Shown here piece by piece: positions 34,382-44,237 of a stretch of 64,000 nucleotides of DNA. This DNA comes from Rhodoluna sp. (lineage in GTDB: Bacteria; Actinomycetota; Actinomycetes; Actinomycetales; Microbacteriaceae). The notes under the pieces are model-generated. The model saw only the letters and a list, made by a program, of their open reading frames with translations. It did not search any database and was not told where the DNA came from. Each line of letters opens with the position of its first letter. Position 1 is the first letter of the stretch. The stretch is taken from NCBI RefSeq assembly GCF_024639375.1, contig NZ_JAHEIM010000013.1:1-64000 (forward strand), given 5' to 3'. The translations under genes and the position numbers were made by a program.

Positions 34382-37240
34382 ATGAAACCCCTAGTTACCG
34401 CCGTCATCGTCTCGCACGATGAAGCAGGTTATTTTGCGGCAACTCTTGAAGCAGTTCAGTCGCAAACCCGTGCGCCTAATCAAATTGTTTTGATTGACAC
34501 TTCAACCACGGATGAATGTGCAACCTTGGCCGAAGCCCAAGGCGTTACACAAATTACAAAACTTTCTAACAAAGCCACTTTGTCTCAAATTTTGGCTGCC
34601 GCCCGCGCCTCTAGCTTGGATGCCGAGTGGTTTTGGTTTTTGCACGATGACAGCGCGCCAAAACCGGATGCTCTAAACGAATTGCTTCGAGCAACAGAAC
34701 TTTCACCGTCGGTTGCAATTGCCGGGCCAAAACAAGTTGACTGGAATGACAATCGCATTGTCACGCAGCAAGGGCTAACACTCACACCAATGGGCGACCT
34801 GTTCTCAATGGTGCGCGGTGAACTTGATCAGGGTCAACACGATGATGTCGATGATGTTCTTGCAGTTGGCACCGCCGGCGCATTAATTCGCTTAGATGTT
34901 TTTGATGAACTTTCTGGCTTTGACTCAAAAGCGCCAGCACTTGCTTCGGATATTGACTACTCAATTCGCGTTCGTTTAGCTGGCCACCGAGTAATTGTGG
35001 TGCCGCAGGCCAAGGTTGCTCACGCGGGGCTTTCGATGCAAGGCAAACGCCCGCGACGTTGGTTGGGCACTTCACCAAAGGCTGCGCTGCGGCGCAGCGC
35101 GATTCACTTGCGTCTGGCTTATGCGCCGTTGCCAAGCGCCCTGTTGTTTTGGCTTTTTCTTCCTCTCATTTCGTTAGTGCGAGTTTTTTGGCGAGTTGCA
35201 ACAAAGCGCCCAGATCGACTGTGGTCTGAAATCACCGCAGGCCTTTGGGGTTACTTCACATTATTTTCGAGACTTTCAAGTCGAGCAAAAATTAGCAAGA
35301 CCAGCAAGTTCAAGTTCTCAAAATTAAAGGCCTTGCGGGCAACTACCGCGCAGGTGCGCCAAAATAATCGTGCCCAACTTGATCACGAAGAGACTCAAGC
35401 CAAGCTTGCCGCCTTTGAATCGGGTGAGAGCGAGTCATTCGTGAAACCTGCTGGGTTCGTAGCGTCTGGAGCAATTTGGATTTCGTTGGCACTGGCCGCG
35501 CTCAACGTGGCTTTTTGGCCAGGCGATGTGGCGGCAGCGGGTGGCGGTCTGTTGCCTTTGTCTTCGGCTTGGCTAGAACTTTTTGCTCATGCTGGCGCCT
35601 CTTATCAGCCAATCGGTTTTGGGTTCTATGGTCCTAGTGATCCGTTTGTTTGGGTGCTCACTTTCCTAAGCGCCTTCACTTTTTGGTCGCCCTCGTTGGC
35701 AATGGTTATTTTGATTTGGCTAGCAAAGGTAATCGCGTTTGCTGGGGCTTGGCGCGTGGTTTCGCTTTTTAGCAATTCAGCACTGGTTCGCAATCTAGCG
35801 GCCTTGGTTTTTGCCTTATGGCCGGTGGTTTCACAACTGCAAAGCGACGCAAGGTCGCCTGGCTTGATTGCAACGTTGGCGCTGCCTTGGTTGATTTATG
35901 CAGCCGCGGTTGCGGCGGGCTTCAGCCGACGATCTCTCACTTCCTCGCAAACTTGGGTGTGGGTAGGAGTCTCTGGTTTGCTGCTGGCAATTGTCGCGGC
36001 GTCTTCACCCAACCTTCTGCCAATTTTGGCTCTCGTTTTTTTGGTGATCCTGTTTGCCAAGGTTCGCAAATTCGGTTACCTAATTTGGATCCCACTGCCA
36101 ACAGCTGCCTTGTTCGGGCCATCGGTGCTTTATTACCTGAGCCTTTGGCAACCGCTTGCCATCTTTGCCGACCCAGGTTTGCCGCAAGCTTCAACCCGAT
36201 TTGCAATTTGGCAAATTCTTTTGGGCGGTTCCTCTCGCTCAATTGATCTAGGTGCAATTGGCGCATTTTCGTTTTGGGTTGCAGCGGTTCCGGTAGCACT
36301 CGCTCTGCTAGCTTTGCTGACCCGCAAAGCCTTGTTGTCACTAATTATTTGGATTGTTGTTTTAGTGATTGCCACCTGGAGTTATGTCGTCGAAAACTTT
36401 GACTTCGTGGCCGTGGGTATCGGTTCAGCAACCTTTGCTGGTGAATTTGTAAACGGTTCACCATTTGCTTTGATGACATTTGCGGCACTAGGTGTGGTTG
36501 TTTTGATCGCGATTCTTTTCGAAGCACTCAACAGCACAAAATTGAAAAAAGTCTTAGCGGTGTTGCTAACGATTCTGGCAATTGTGCCAGCGGCTGCAAT
36601 GGCTGCCACAGCCGTTAACCCCCTCAGCTATAACGATGGCCGAGTGGTGCCATCCATTGTTGCTGCTGAGGCAGAGCAGGGCAGTCAACTTAATTTGCTG
36701 GTCATCAATCCAATAAAAAACGCTGAAGGCAAACCTGCTTACGCCGCGGAGCTGGTTGCCGGCGACGGCGTTCAACTTGAAGACGTGAGTCTTGGCTACC
36801 GCTTTGCTGTTGGAGCAACCGCAAACGGTTTTGGTTATGAGTTGATTGCCAGACGCGCACAAGCTGCTGAGCTGGTAGCCGATTTAGTTTCGGCAAATGG
36901 CAAACCCCTGCAAGCACAACTTGATCGCGTTCGGGTTGGCTATGTTTTGTTGCCCACCAGCACATCCGAAGCGTCAGGCGATTTGGCCATTGGCCTCGAC
37001 TCGATCAAAGAGCTTGAAGCCGTTGGTATCACTGAATTTGGCAAACTCTGGCGAGTTAAATCACCAGACCAGGCTTTGCAGCACGGCCAACCAGTCGCGC
37101 AATCAATGTGGTCAATCACCAAGGCCGTGCAACTGGCAGTGTTGTTGGCGTTTATTTTGTTGGCGCTGCCAACTTCTCGTGCCGCTCGTGCGAAACAAAC
37201 CGATAGCGCCATCTTTGTTGAGGCTGGTGAAGACAACTGA
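34382..37240 (+). CDS. Very large membrane glycosyltransferase (GT2 domain plus polytopic region)
   Basis: A 952-residue protein. Residues 1-225 are a GT-A fold family 2 domain: VTAVIVSHDEAGYFAATLEA, metal/nucleotide motif FLHDDSAPKPDAL and AVGTAGALIRLDVFDELSGFD. A pair of hydrophobic helices near 250, a charged cytosolic stretch, then roughly ten to twelve membrane helices from about 365 to 760 follow. An extracytoplasmic region and a last helix near 925 complete it. The architecture fits actinobacterial sugar transferases acting on wall polymers; the donor and acceptor are unknown. TTG six bases upstream is an alternative start. The stop overlaps the next gene (TGATG), indicating coupled translation and joint action. 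Confidence 0.88.
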   Translation: MKPLVTAVIVSHDEAGYFAATLEAVQSQTRAPNQIVLIDTSTTDECATLAEAQGVTQITKLSNKATLSQILAAARASSLDAEWFWFLHDDSAPKPDALNELLRATELSPSVAIAGPKQVDWNDNRIVTQQGLTLTPMGDLFSMVRGELDQGQHDDVDDVLAVGTAGALIRLDVFDELSGFDSKAPALASDIDYSIRVRLAGHRVIVVPQAKVAHAGLSMQGKRPRRWLGTSPKAALRRSAIHLRLAYAPLPSALLFWLFLPLISLVRVFWRVATKRPDRLWSEITAGLWGYFTLFSRLSSRAKISKTSKFKFSKLKALRATTAQVRQNNRAQLDHEETQAKLAAFESGESESFVKPAGFVASGAIWISLALAALNVAFWPGDVAAAGGGLLPLSSAWLELFAHAGASYQPIGFGFYGPSDPFVWVLTFLSAFTFWSPSLAMVILIWLAKVIAFAGAWRVVSLFSNSALVRNLAALVFALWPVVSQLQSDARSPGLIATLALPWLIYAAAVAAGFSRRSLTSSQTWVWVGVSGLLLAIVAASSPNLLPILALVFLVILFAKVRKFGYLIWIPLPTAALFGPSVLYYLSLWQPLAIFADPGLPQASTRFAIWQILLGGSSRSIDLGAIGAFSFWVAAVPVALALLALLTRKALLSLIIWIVVLVIATWSYVVENFDFVAVGIGSATFAGEFVNGSPFALMTFAALGVVVLIAILFEALNSTKLKKVLAVLLTILAIVPAAAMAATAVNPLSYNDGRVVPSIVAAEAEQGSQLNLLVINPIKNAEGKPAYAAELVAGDGVQLEDVSLGYRFAVGATANGFGYELIARRAQAAELVADLVSANGKPLQAQLDRVRVGYVLLPTSTSEASGDLAIGLDSIKELEAVGITEFGKLWRVKSPDQALQHGQPVAQSMWSITKAVQLAVLLAFILLALPTSRAARAKQTDSAIFVEAGEDN

Positions 37241-38553
37241 TGCTAAAGCGAATTGCTTCGATTTTGGTGGTCGCTGCCGCGCTGGCGGCATCCGTAGTTT
37301 GGGCACCAGCAATCAGCCTTCAGATTGGAGAGTTGCCAAACACGACAACCCTCGATGTGAAAGCGCGTGATCTTTCTTTGGTTTGTGTCGGCGGCGCCTA
37401 CAAAGCCACTTCGAAACTGGGTGAGTTCGAACAAATTGGCTCGCCGCTTATTTCGTCGCAATTCAACGGCTCGGCAAGCACTTCGCTATCGGTTCAAGAC
37501 GGCGTTTATACGGTGAGTGACCCGGCAGGCAGCGACGCCCAGGGCTCAGCACTGTTGAATGTGAACCAGGTGCAAGCGCTCGATGGTGCAACGCTGGCAG
37601 GGCTCTCAGGCACGGCCTGCCAACGCGCCACTCAAGACCTTTGGTTGGTAGGCGGTGACACCCGCGTTGGTCGCGAGGCGTTGCTCATTTTGAAAAACCC
37701 AACCACCGTTGATTCAACTGTGGACCTTCAGGTTTTTAGCGAGGGTGGTTTAGTTGACGCCCCTGGATTAACTGGAATCTCAGTTATCGGTGGCAAGACG
37801 ACAATCATTCCGCTGTCTGGATTGATTCCGAAGACTACAAGTTTTGCTACTCATGTGACTGCAAAGGGCGGCGCAATTGCAGCCTGGATTCAGCAGCGTA
37901 CAGTTCACGGTTTGACCGCTTCGGGTTTTGATTACATTTCTCCTTCTCCGCAGCCAGCAAAGCAACAGGTGATTCCTGGAGTTTTGATTCGTGGCGCTAA
38001 GTTGGCGAAAAAACTAATCGCAGCGGATGCCGATTACGGAGATTTGCAAACTGTGTTGCGTGTTTATGTGCCAGGAGCCAAATCGGCAACTGTGACAGCT
38101 CAGCTGGTTGGTTCAACGGCAAAAACTTTTGGAACAGTAATTCAAGCCACGGTGCAAGGTGGTTCAGTTATTGATCTGCCATTCGGTTCGGTTGCCGATG
38201 GCGATTATGCAGTCTTGGTGAATTCAAATGTAAAGGTGCAAACAGCTTTGCGCCTTTCGCGAGTTGTTTCAGCCAAGGCGCCTGACTTTGCCTGGCTTGC
38301 GGCTGCCGAAGGCTCAAGCGCGCTTAGAAAAATATCAGTGCCGGTTCAAGGCATTAGCAAGCTAGCAATTTATAACCAGGCCACACAAAGTTATGAAGTG
38401 AATTTGGCAACCGCCGGTTCAACCGTTTCACTCGGTGGTACCAGCGCTGCTCTTTTTGCAAACCTGATTGTTGACGTGGATGGCTCAGTCGCCGGCATAG
38501 CAGTGCTTGATCAAAGGAACTCGGGCGGCAAAGTTGCCGTCAGCGTTCGCTAA
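37240..38553 (+). CDS. Secreted DUF5719-like protein
   Basis: A 437-residue protein with an N-terminal signal/anchor helix (residues 4-28) and the rest outside the membrane, mainly beta-strand-like. CQRATQDLWLVGGDTRVGREALLILKNP and the later GVLIRGAK segment resemble the DUF5719 family, which in many actinobacteria is encoded beside this kind of giant glycosyltransferase and WhiB2. Function is unknown. Overlap with the preceding gene suggests a partner of the transferase, perhaps its external co-factor. Family assignment is from memory of motif and context. Confidence 0.72.
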   Translation: MLKRIASILVVAAALAASVVWAPAISLQIGELPNTTTLDVKARDLSLVCVGGAYKATSKLGEFEQIGSPLISSQFNGSASTSLSVQDGVYTVSDPAGSDAQGSALLNVNQVQALDGATLAGLSGTACQRATQDLWLVGGDTRVGREALLILKNPTTVDSTVDLQVFSEGGLVDAPGLTGISVIGGKTTIIPLSGLIPKTTSFATHVTAKGGAIAAWIQQRTVHGLTASGFDYISPSPQPAKQQVIPGVLIRGAKLAKKLIAADADYGDLQTVLRVYVPGAKSATVTAQLVGSTAKTFGTVIQATVQGGSVIDLPFGSVADGDYAVLVNSNVKVQTALRLSRVVSAKAPDFAWLAAAEGSSALRKISVPVQGISKLAIYNQATQSYEVNLATAGSTVSLGGTSAALFANLIVDVDGSVAGIAVLDQRNSGGKVAVSVR

Positions 38554-38567
38554 GTTTCGCTAGCTGC

Positions 38568-38987
38568 CTAAGGGCGATATTTTTCGGGAACCAGTTCCCA
38601 AGGATCTTTTCCAAGCAGGTTGCCCACTGCGGTAAAAACATATTCTTCGATGTGCATGCGCTCGTGCAGCGCATCGGTTCTGCGATGGTGCCCAAGGCGC
38701 TCAATTGGCAGGCGATAAATGACGATGGTCATTTCCTCGCGCTTCACCGCCCAACGACGAACCGCTTTTGCATCCTTAGTAATGGTGGGTGCATCCAGCA
38801 CTTGCCATTTGAGGTCGGCCAGTTCTTCTGGCCATGAGGCCTGAAGATAATCGCAAGCTCCGGCAACAATTTGATCGAAGCCTTTGGCACGGCTTCCCTT
38901 TCTAAAAAGGCTGCTCATCAATGGCTGGCGAATGCCGCGGCCATGTCGGTCGCTCTGGGTGCCTCTTGGGGCTGCCTTGTCTGCCAT
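38568..38987 (-). CDS. Small zincin-like metallopeptidase
   Basis: A 139-residue soluble protein with a zinc-protease motif HERMH (HExxH) near residue 109 and ending GKDPWELVPEKYRP. Size and genomic position, convergent with the DUF5719-like gene and divergent from phosphomannomutase, match the Rv3259-type metallopeptidase family between whiB2 and manB in mycobacteria. Residues 1-25 are polar and may be a tail; ATG at residue 24 is another possible start. The chosen ATG lies six bases after TAAACT on its own strand. The substrate is unknown. Confidence 0.78.
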   Translation of the reverse strand: MADKAAPRGTQSDRHGRGIRQPLMSSLFRKGSRAKGFDQIVAGACDYLQASWPEELADLKWQVLDAPTITKDAKAVRRWAVKREEMTIVIYRLPIERLGHHRRTDALHERMHIEEYVFTAVGNLLGKDPWELVPEKYRP

Positions 38988-38993
38988 GGGTCA

Positions 38994-38999
38994 AGTTTA
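38994..38999 (-). promoter_or_regulatory. -10-like hexamer for a leaderless metallopeptidase transcript
   Basis: TAAACT ends six bases before the ATG, with no ribosome site between. Confidence 0.45.
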
Positions 39000-39015
39000 C
39001 GAACTGGGGCCTTGG

Positions 39016-39021
39016 TATCCT
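39016..39021 (+). promoter_or_regulatory. -10-like hexamer for the phosphomannomutase gene
   Basis: TATCCT ends seven bases before the chosen ATG. GAGG also lies three bases before the start, too close for a normal ribosome site, so a leaderless start is favoured. Confidence 0.42.
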
Positions 39022-39028
39022 TGAGGCG

Positions 39029-40468
39029 ATGAAAAATCCCCAAATTCTTGATGCCCTGGTCAAAACCTATGACGTTCGTGGGCTGGTGGGCGAGGCCCTA
39101 ACCCCCGAGGTGGTTTCAGCCTTGGCTGCGGGTTTTGTTGACGAGCTTGGCGCTGCCGGTCAAGACGTGATTGTTGGCCATGACATGCGCGATTCATCGC
39201 CAGAATTTGCCGATGCCTTTGCCTATGGCGCCCAGGCTCGTGGCGCAAATGTGGTTTCAATTGGCCTCTGCTCTACAGATGAGTCTTACTTCGCTTCAGG
39301 TGTGCTCGATGCCCCAGCCGCCATGTTCACGGCCAGCCACAACCCAGCCACCTATAACGGCATTAAGTTTTCTCGAGCAGGTGCCCGAGGCATCAGCCTC
39401 GACACCGGCCTTGCCGCAATTCGCGACCGTGCCAAGAAGTACCTAGCAGATGGCATTGACGAAGTAGAGCAGCCTGGTTCGTTCCGCGATCTTCACATCT
39501 TGGTTCAATACGCCAGCTACCTTCGCGAACTTGTGGCGCTTGATTCAATTCGCCCATTGCGAGTTGTAGTTGACGCCGGCAACGGAATGGGTGGCATGAC
39601 TGTGCCTGCCGTGCTTGGTCACGCCAACGACCTAGAGCAACTGCCGCTCGAAATCATCCCGATGTATTTTGAGCTTGACGGCACGTTTCCGAACCACGAG
39701 GCAAACCCTCTTGACCCAAAAAACCTAATTGACCTTCAGCGTGCGGTAATTGAGCACAAGGCCGACATCGGTCTTGCATTTGATGGTGACGCCGACCGTT
39801 GTTTTGTGATCGACGAAAACGGCGACGCGGTAACCCCATCAGCTGTGGCGGCAATTGTGGCTCGTCGCGAAATTGCTCGCGAGCGCAACAACAACCCCGG
39901 TGCGCCGATTACTGTGTTGCACAACTTGCTGACTTCACGAGTAGTAGAAGAAGTTATTGCCGAGGATGGCGCTCGCGCCGTAAAGACCAAGGTTGGCCAC
40001 TCGCTAATCAAAGACCAGATGGCAGCAACCAATGCCATCTTTGGTGGCGAACACTCAGCGCACTATTACTTCAGAGATTTCTGGGGAGCGGACAACGGCA
40101 TGCTTGCTGCGATGCACGTGCTTGCCGAGTTTGGTTCTCAAGAATTACCACTTTCGCAATTTGCTAAAAAGTACAATCCTTATTTTTTGAGCGGCGAGAT
40201 TAACTCGACCGTTTCAGACGTCGCAGCCGCCAAAGCTCGCGTGCAGTCTGCCTTTGCAGATCGCGCAGACTTTGACGAATTCGATGGCATCACAGCAACA
40301 AATAACCAAGAGCTAGGCAAGCCTGCCGAAGCCGGGTCGTGGTGGTGGTTCAACGTGCGTGCATCAAACACAGAACCACTGTTGCGTCTCAACGTCGAAG
40401 CTTCATCCGAAGCCAAGATGATTCAGATTCGCGATGAAGTGTTAAACCTCATTCAGCAGAAGGGCTAA
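39029..40468 (+). CDS. manB: Phosphomannomutase/phosphoglucomutase
   Basis: A 479-residue phosphohexomutase turning mannose-6-P to mannose-1-P. Active serine is in [15 protein letters not shown], metal loop is [10 protein letters not shown], sugar loop is [13 protein letters not shown] and phosphate loop is [12 protein letters not shown]. The sugar motif GEHSAHY is the phosphomannomutase version, unlike that of the other mutase in this window. The track ORF has 36 extra N-terminal codons antisense to the metallopeptidase gene; ATG before [17 protein letters not shown] fits the family. It is followed by ahcY two bases after its stop. Confidence 0.95.
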   Translation: MKNPQILDALVKTYDVRGLVGEALTPEVVSALAAGFVDELGAAGQDVIVGHDMRDSSPEFADAFAYGAQARGANVVSIGLCSTDESYFASGVLDAPAAMFTASHNPATYNGIKFSRAGARGISLDTGLAAIRDRAKKYLADGIDEVEQPGSFRDLHILVQYASYLRELVALDSIRPLRVVVDAGNGMGGMTVPAVLGHANDLEQLPLEIIPMYFELDGTFPNHEANPLDPKNLIDLQRAVIEHKADIGLAFDGDADRCFVIDENGDAVTPSAVAAIVARREIARERNNNPGAPITVLHNLLTSRVVEEVIAEDGARAVKTKVGHSLIKDQMAATNAIFGGEHSAHYYFRDFWGADNGMLAAMHVLAEFGSQELPLSQFAKKYNPYFLSGEINSTVSDVAAAKARVQSAFADRADFDEFDGITATNNQELGKPAEAGSWWWFNVRASNTEPLLRLNVEASSEAKMIQIRDEVLNLIQQKG

Positions 40469-40470
40469 AA

Positions 40471-41946
40471 ATGTCTCAGACTCTAACCACTTTTGATTTC
40501 AAAGTTGCCGACCTTGCTTTGGCAGAAGCCGGTCGTCACCAAATTCGTTTGGCCGAAAACGAGATGCCTGGCCTAATGGCATTGCGCGCCGAATTCTCTG
40601 CCGCCCAGCCGCTAAAGGGTGCCCGCGTTGCTGGTTCGTTGCACATGACAGTGCAAACCGCAGTATTGATTGAAACCTTGGTTGCCCTTGGTGCGCAGGT
40701 GCGCTGGGCTTCTTGCAATATTTTTTCTACTCAGGATGAAGCGGCCGCGGCTGTAGTGGTTGGCCTAAACGGTTCGCCAGCCGAGCCAAAGGGCACCCCA
40801 GTTTTCGCTTGGAAGGGCGAATCGCTCGAGGAGTACTGGTGGTGCACTGACCGCATCTTCGACTGGTCTGCAGAAGCAGCAGCAGAGGGCGCAAACTACG
40901 TTGGCCCAAATATGATTTTGGATGACGGCGGAGATGCAACGCTTTTGGTGCACAAGGGTGCCGAATTTGAAGCGGCCGGTTCTGTGCCACCAACTGCTGT
41001 CGACGACAGCCACGAATATTCAGTGATTCTTGATTTGCTGCGCGGCAGCATTGCAAGCACACCTGATCGCTTCACCAAAATTGCTCGCGAGATTATTGGC
41101 GTGACCGAAGAAACCACCACAGGTGTTCACCGCCTTTATGAATTCCACAAGCGCGGAGAGTTGTTGTTTCCGGCAATCAACGTGAACGACTCGGTTACCA
41201 AATCTAAGTTCGACAACAAATATGGAATTCGCCACTCGCTTCCAGACGGCATCAACCGCGCAACCGATGTTTTGATTGGCGGCAAGGTTTGCTTCGTTGC
41301 AGGCTATGGCGATGTTGGCAAGGGCTCGGCCGAAGCACTTCGCGGCCAAGGCGCTCGAGTAATCGTTAGCGAAATCGACCCAATCTGTGCTTTGCAAGCT
41401 GCTATGGATGGCTACCAGGTTGCCACTCTTGAATCGGTAATTGCTGAAGTAGACATCTTTGTAACTGCAACCGGCAACACCGGCATCATCAAGCCTGAGC
41501 ACCTGTTGCAGATGAAGCACCTTGCCGTAGTAGCCAACGTCGGTCACTTCGACGACGAAATTGACATGGCGGGCATCAACCGCATCCCGGGCATTGAAAA
41601 GGTTGAAATCAAACCTCAGGTTCACGAATGGCGTTTGCCAAATGGTCGTTCAGTCTTGATTCTGAGCGAGGGTCGCCTAATGAACCTGGGTAACGCCACC
41701 GGCCACCCAAGCTTTGTAATGAGCAACTCATTTAGCAACCAGGTATTGGCGCAGATTGAACTGTTTTCGAAGCCTGAACAATACGAGCTGGGTGTGCACA
41801 TCCTGCCAAAGTCTCTCGATGAGAAGGTAGCGCGTTTGCACCTAGACGCACTTGGTGTTGAATTGACTAAGTTGTCTTCTGACCAAGCTAGGTACATCGG
41901 CGTGTCTGTTGATGGTCCTTTCAAGGTCGACCACTACCGCTACTAG
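40471..41946 (+). CDS. ahcY: Adenosylhomocysteinase
   Basis: A 491-residue NAD-dependent hydrolase turning S-adenosylhomocysteine to adenosine and homocysteine. Motifs include [46 protein letters not shown], the NAD-binding [20 protein letters not shown], and [20 protein letters not shown] with the C-terminal DHYRY. It sits in an operon with manB and upstream of mtrA, the order seen in mycobacteria. The released adenosine could be taken by Add. No riboswitch is present in the two-base gap. Confidence 0.97.
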   Translation: MSQTLTTFDFKVADLALAEAGRHQIRLAENEMPGLMALRAEFSAAQPLKGARVAGSLHMTVQTAVLIETLVALGAQVRWASCNIFSTQDEAAAAVVVGLNGSPAEPKGTPVFAWKGESLEEYWWCTDRIFDWSAEAAAEGANYVGPNMILDDGGDATLLVHKGAEFEAAGSVPPTAVDDSHEYSVILDLLRGSIASTPDRFTKIAREIIGVTEETTTGVHRLYEFHKRGELLFPAINVNDSVTKSKFDNKYGIRHSLPDGINRATDVLIGGKVCFVAGYGDVGKGSAEALRGQGARVIVSEIDPICALQAAMDGYQVATLESVIAEVDIFVTATGNTGIIKPEHLLQMKHLAVVANVGHFDDEIDMAGINRIPGIEKVEIKPQVHEWRLPNGRSVLILSEGRLMNLGNATGHPSFVMSNSFSNQVLAQIELFSKPEQYELGVHILPKSLDEKVARLHLDALGVELTKLSSDQARYIGVSVDGPFKVDHYRY

Positions 41947-41972
41947 AAGCAACACGGAAACAGGGGAAATTC

Positions 41973-42650
41973 ATGGCGCACAAGATTTTGCTAATCGATG
42001 ACGAGAGCTCGATTAGAGAAATGGTTGGCATCATTCTTGAAGCCGAGGGCTTTGAGGTTGCCTATCACGATGCCGGAACCGGCGCCGTTGAGGTTTTTCA
42101 AACCACTCAACCAGATCTAGTGCTGCTAGACGTGATGTTGCCTGGCAAGGACGGCATTGAAGTTTGCGGTGAGATTCGCGCAATTTCTGGCACTCCAATC
42201 ATCATGCTCACCGCTAAAACAGAGAGCGACGATGTTGTGCGTGGCCTCGAGGCCGGCGCAGATGACTACGTTGTGAAGCCTTTCGACCCAGTAGTTTTAA
42301 TTGCTCGCATCAAGGCACGCCTACGCCCAATCGCATCTGCCAGCGAAGAAAAAGTTGAGATTGGCCCGTTGACCGTAGACATCGTTGGCCACGAAGTTCG
42401 TCGTGGCGCCGAAAAGCTTCCGCTGACTCCACTTGAGTTCAACCTGTTGCTAACTTTGGCGCTAAAACCAAAGCAGGTTTTCACCCGCGAGATGCTACTT
42501 GAGACCGTTTGGGGTTACCACTACAAAGCCGACACCCGATTGGTGAACGTTCATGTTCAGCGCTTGCGTTCAAAAATCGAGGACGATCCAGACAACCCTC
42601 AAATTGTGACCACCGTTCGCGGCATTGGTTATAAGGCTGGCCAGAACTAA
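41973..42650 (+). CDS. mtrA: Response regulator MtrA
   Basis: A 225-residue OmpR-class regulator. The receiver has IDDESS and phospho-acceptor Asp53 in LLLDVMLPGKDG, with K near residue 103. The winged-helix DNA-binding domain ends in TRLVNVHVQRLRSKIEDDPDNP. The strong match, together with mtrB and lpqB directly downstream, identifies MtrA, the regulator of wall hydrolases and division in actinobacteria. GGGGAA precedes the start. The 26-base gap after ahcY leaves no room for a separate strong promoter, so readthrough is likely. Confidence 0.96.
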   Translation: MAHKILLIDDESSIREMVGIILEAEGFEVAYHDAGTGAVEVFQTTQPDLVLLDVMLPGKDGIEVCGEIRAISGTPIIMLTAKTESDDVVRGLEAGADDYVVKPFDPVVLIARIKARLRPIASASEEKVEIGPLTVDIVGHEVRRGAEKLPLTPLEFNLLLTLALKPKQVFTREMLLETVWGYHYKADTRLVNVHVQRLRSKIEDDPDNPQIVTTVRGIGYKAGQN

Positions 42651-44237
42651 GTGAAGGTTCGCGCCGCCTTTGAATGGGCGCTCGGATTATTCCGGCGCTC
42701 GCTTCAGGTGCGTGCAGTTTTCACTACCGTTGCGCTTGGCACTATCGCCTTCGTGGTGGTTGGTGGTTTTCTTTCTTACTCAATTGGTAACGGTCTTTTT
42801 AACACTCGACTAAATCAGATTCTTGCCGAGTCTGAACGCGGCGTTGTAGAGGTTCAAAACACATTTTCGGCATCTGCGGTTACCGATGAAATCACTTTGC
42901 AAACTTTGCTTAACTCCGTGATTCCAACGCTTGAATCCACTGACACTTCGGGTTCCCGCAAAGTTGCAATGTTGCGCACCCCAGAACAAGGCTCAAATCT
43001 AATTTTGCAGAGCCCAATCTCAGCAGACCTTGACGTCGGCATAATCCCGGTGGATTTCAAACATCGTGTTCGAGCCGCAGCAAATAACCTGATTTACCAG
43101 TCAATTGGAATTCCAATGATTGATGGATCTGTGCACCCTGGCATCGTGGTCGGCTCACCGCTGGAAATTCCAATCGCTGGAAAATATGAGCTTTATCTTG
43201 TTTTTGATTTGCAGCGCGAGCAGCAAACTCTTGACTTCATGCAAAACACTCTTGCGGTGGGCGGCCTAGTTCTTATTTTGCTGATTGGTGCGGTGAGTTT
43301 CTTCGTGACCAACTGGTTGGTAAAACCGGTGAAGGTGGCCGCCGATGTATCAGAGCAAATTGCCGAAGGTGCGCTTGATCGAAGATTGACTGAGCGCGGC
43401 CAAGACGTTATTGCGACTTTGGCCAGATCCTTCAACCGCATGGCTGATTCACTGCAGACCCAAATTACAAAACTGGCTTCGGTTTCAAAAATGCAGCAGC
43501 GCTTTGTGTCAGACGTTAGCCACGAACTGCGCACACCACTCACCACCATCAAGCTTGCCGGCGATGTGATTTTTGCTAGTCGCGAAAAGCTGGAACCGGC
43601 CGCAAAACGATCGGCCGAGTTGATGCACGATCAAATCATTCGATTTGAAGTTTTGCTCAACGACCTGCTCGAAATTTCACGCTATGACGCGGGTGCGGTT
43701 GCGGCCGAATTTGAAATGCAAGACCTGAATGGCGTTGTTGGCATGGCCATTGCAGGCCTCGAGCCATTAGCGGTGAGCAAAGGATCTCAAATTCTGGTTG
43801 AAATTGGCAGTGGTGAAGTTGAGGCCGAAATTGATGCCAAACGCATTGAGCGCCTAATTAGAAACCTGTTGGCCAACGCAATCGAACACGGTGAGGGCAA
43901 GCCAATTCGGGTGGCGGTTGGTGCTGATGAACATGCGGTTGCCATCAGTGTTACCGATAACGGTGTTGGCATGACTCGTGCCGAGGTTGATCGAGTCTTT
44001 GACCGCTTCTGGCGCGCAGACCCGGCTAGAAAGCGCACCACTGGCGGAACCGGCCTTGGTTTGGCGATTTCACTCGAAGACGCTCACCTGCACAACGGTT
44101 GGCTGCAGGTTTGGGCAAAGCCGCATGAAGGCGCATCCTTCAGATTGACTTTGCCAAGGCGTCAGGGGGCTGTATTCACACAGTCTCCATTGCCTTTGCC
44201 GCCTAAGCCGCTCAAGAAGGGCAAGCAAGATGCCTAA
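42651..44237 (+). CDS. mtrB: Sensor histidine kinase MtrB
   Basis: A 528-residue kinase: cytosolic lead (1-20), first membrane helix (about 22-45), extracytoplasmic domain, second helix (about 202-224), HAMP domain, then HisKA with His291 in SDVSHELRTPLTT. The ATPase domain has N-box IRNLLANAIEHGEG, G1 VTDNGVGM, FRFW-like FDRFWRADPARKRTTGGTGLGLA. GTG starts directly after the mtrA stop. It signals to MtrA, and LpqB, encoded next with an eight-base overlap, modulates it in relatives. Confidence 0.96.
   Translation: MKVRAAFEWALGLFRRSLQVRAVFTTVALGTIAFVVVGGFLSYSIGNGLFNTRLNQILAESERGVVEVQNTFSASAVTDEITLQTLLNSVIPTLESTDTSGSRKVAMLRTPEQGSNLILQSPISADLDVGIIPVDFKHRVRAAANNLIYQSIGIPMIDGSVHPGIVVGSPLEIPIAGKYELYLVFDLQREQQTLDFMQNTLAVGGLVLILLIGAVSFFVTNWLVKPVKVAADVSEQIAEGALDRRLTERGQDVIATLARSFNRMADSLQTQITKLASVSKMQQRFVSDVSHELRTPLTTIKLAGDVIFASREKLEPAAKRSAELMHDQIIRFEVLLNDLLEISRYDAGAVAAEFEMQDLNGVVGMAIAGLEPLAVSKGSQILVEIGSGEVEAEIDAKRIERLIRNLLANAIEHGEGKPIRVAVGADEHAVAISVTDNGVGMTRAEVDRVFDRFWRADPARKRTTGGTGLGLAISLEDAHLHNGWLQVWAKPHEGASFRLTLPRRQGAVFTQSPLPLPPKPLKKGKQDA

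Noticed and set aside
35818-36246. 142-residue plus-strand ORF inside the glycosyltransferase
   Set aside because: It is an alternative frame of a well-supported membrane protein, with composition rich in Cys, Arg and Ser and no ribosome site.
38921-39028. N-terminal extension of phosphomannomutase in the ORF track
   Set aside because: It lies antisense to the divergent zincin gene and has no family similarity; the inner ATG has a promoter-like hexamer at the right spacing.
40469-40470. SAM/SAH riboswitch ahead of ahcY
   Set aside because: Only two bases separate ahcY from manB, leaving no room for a riboswitch.
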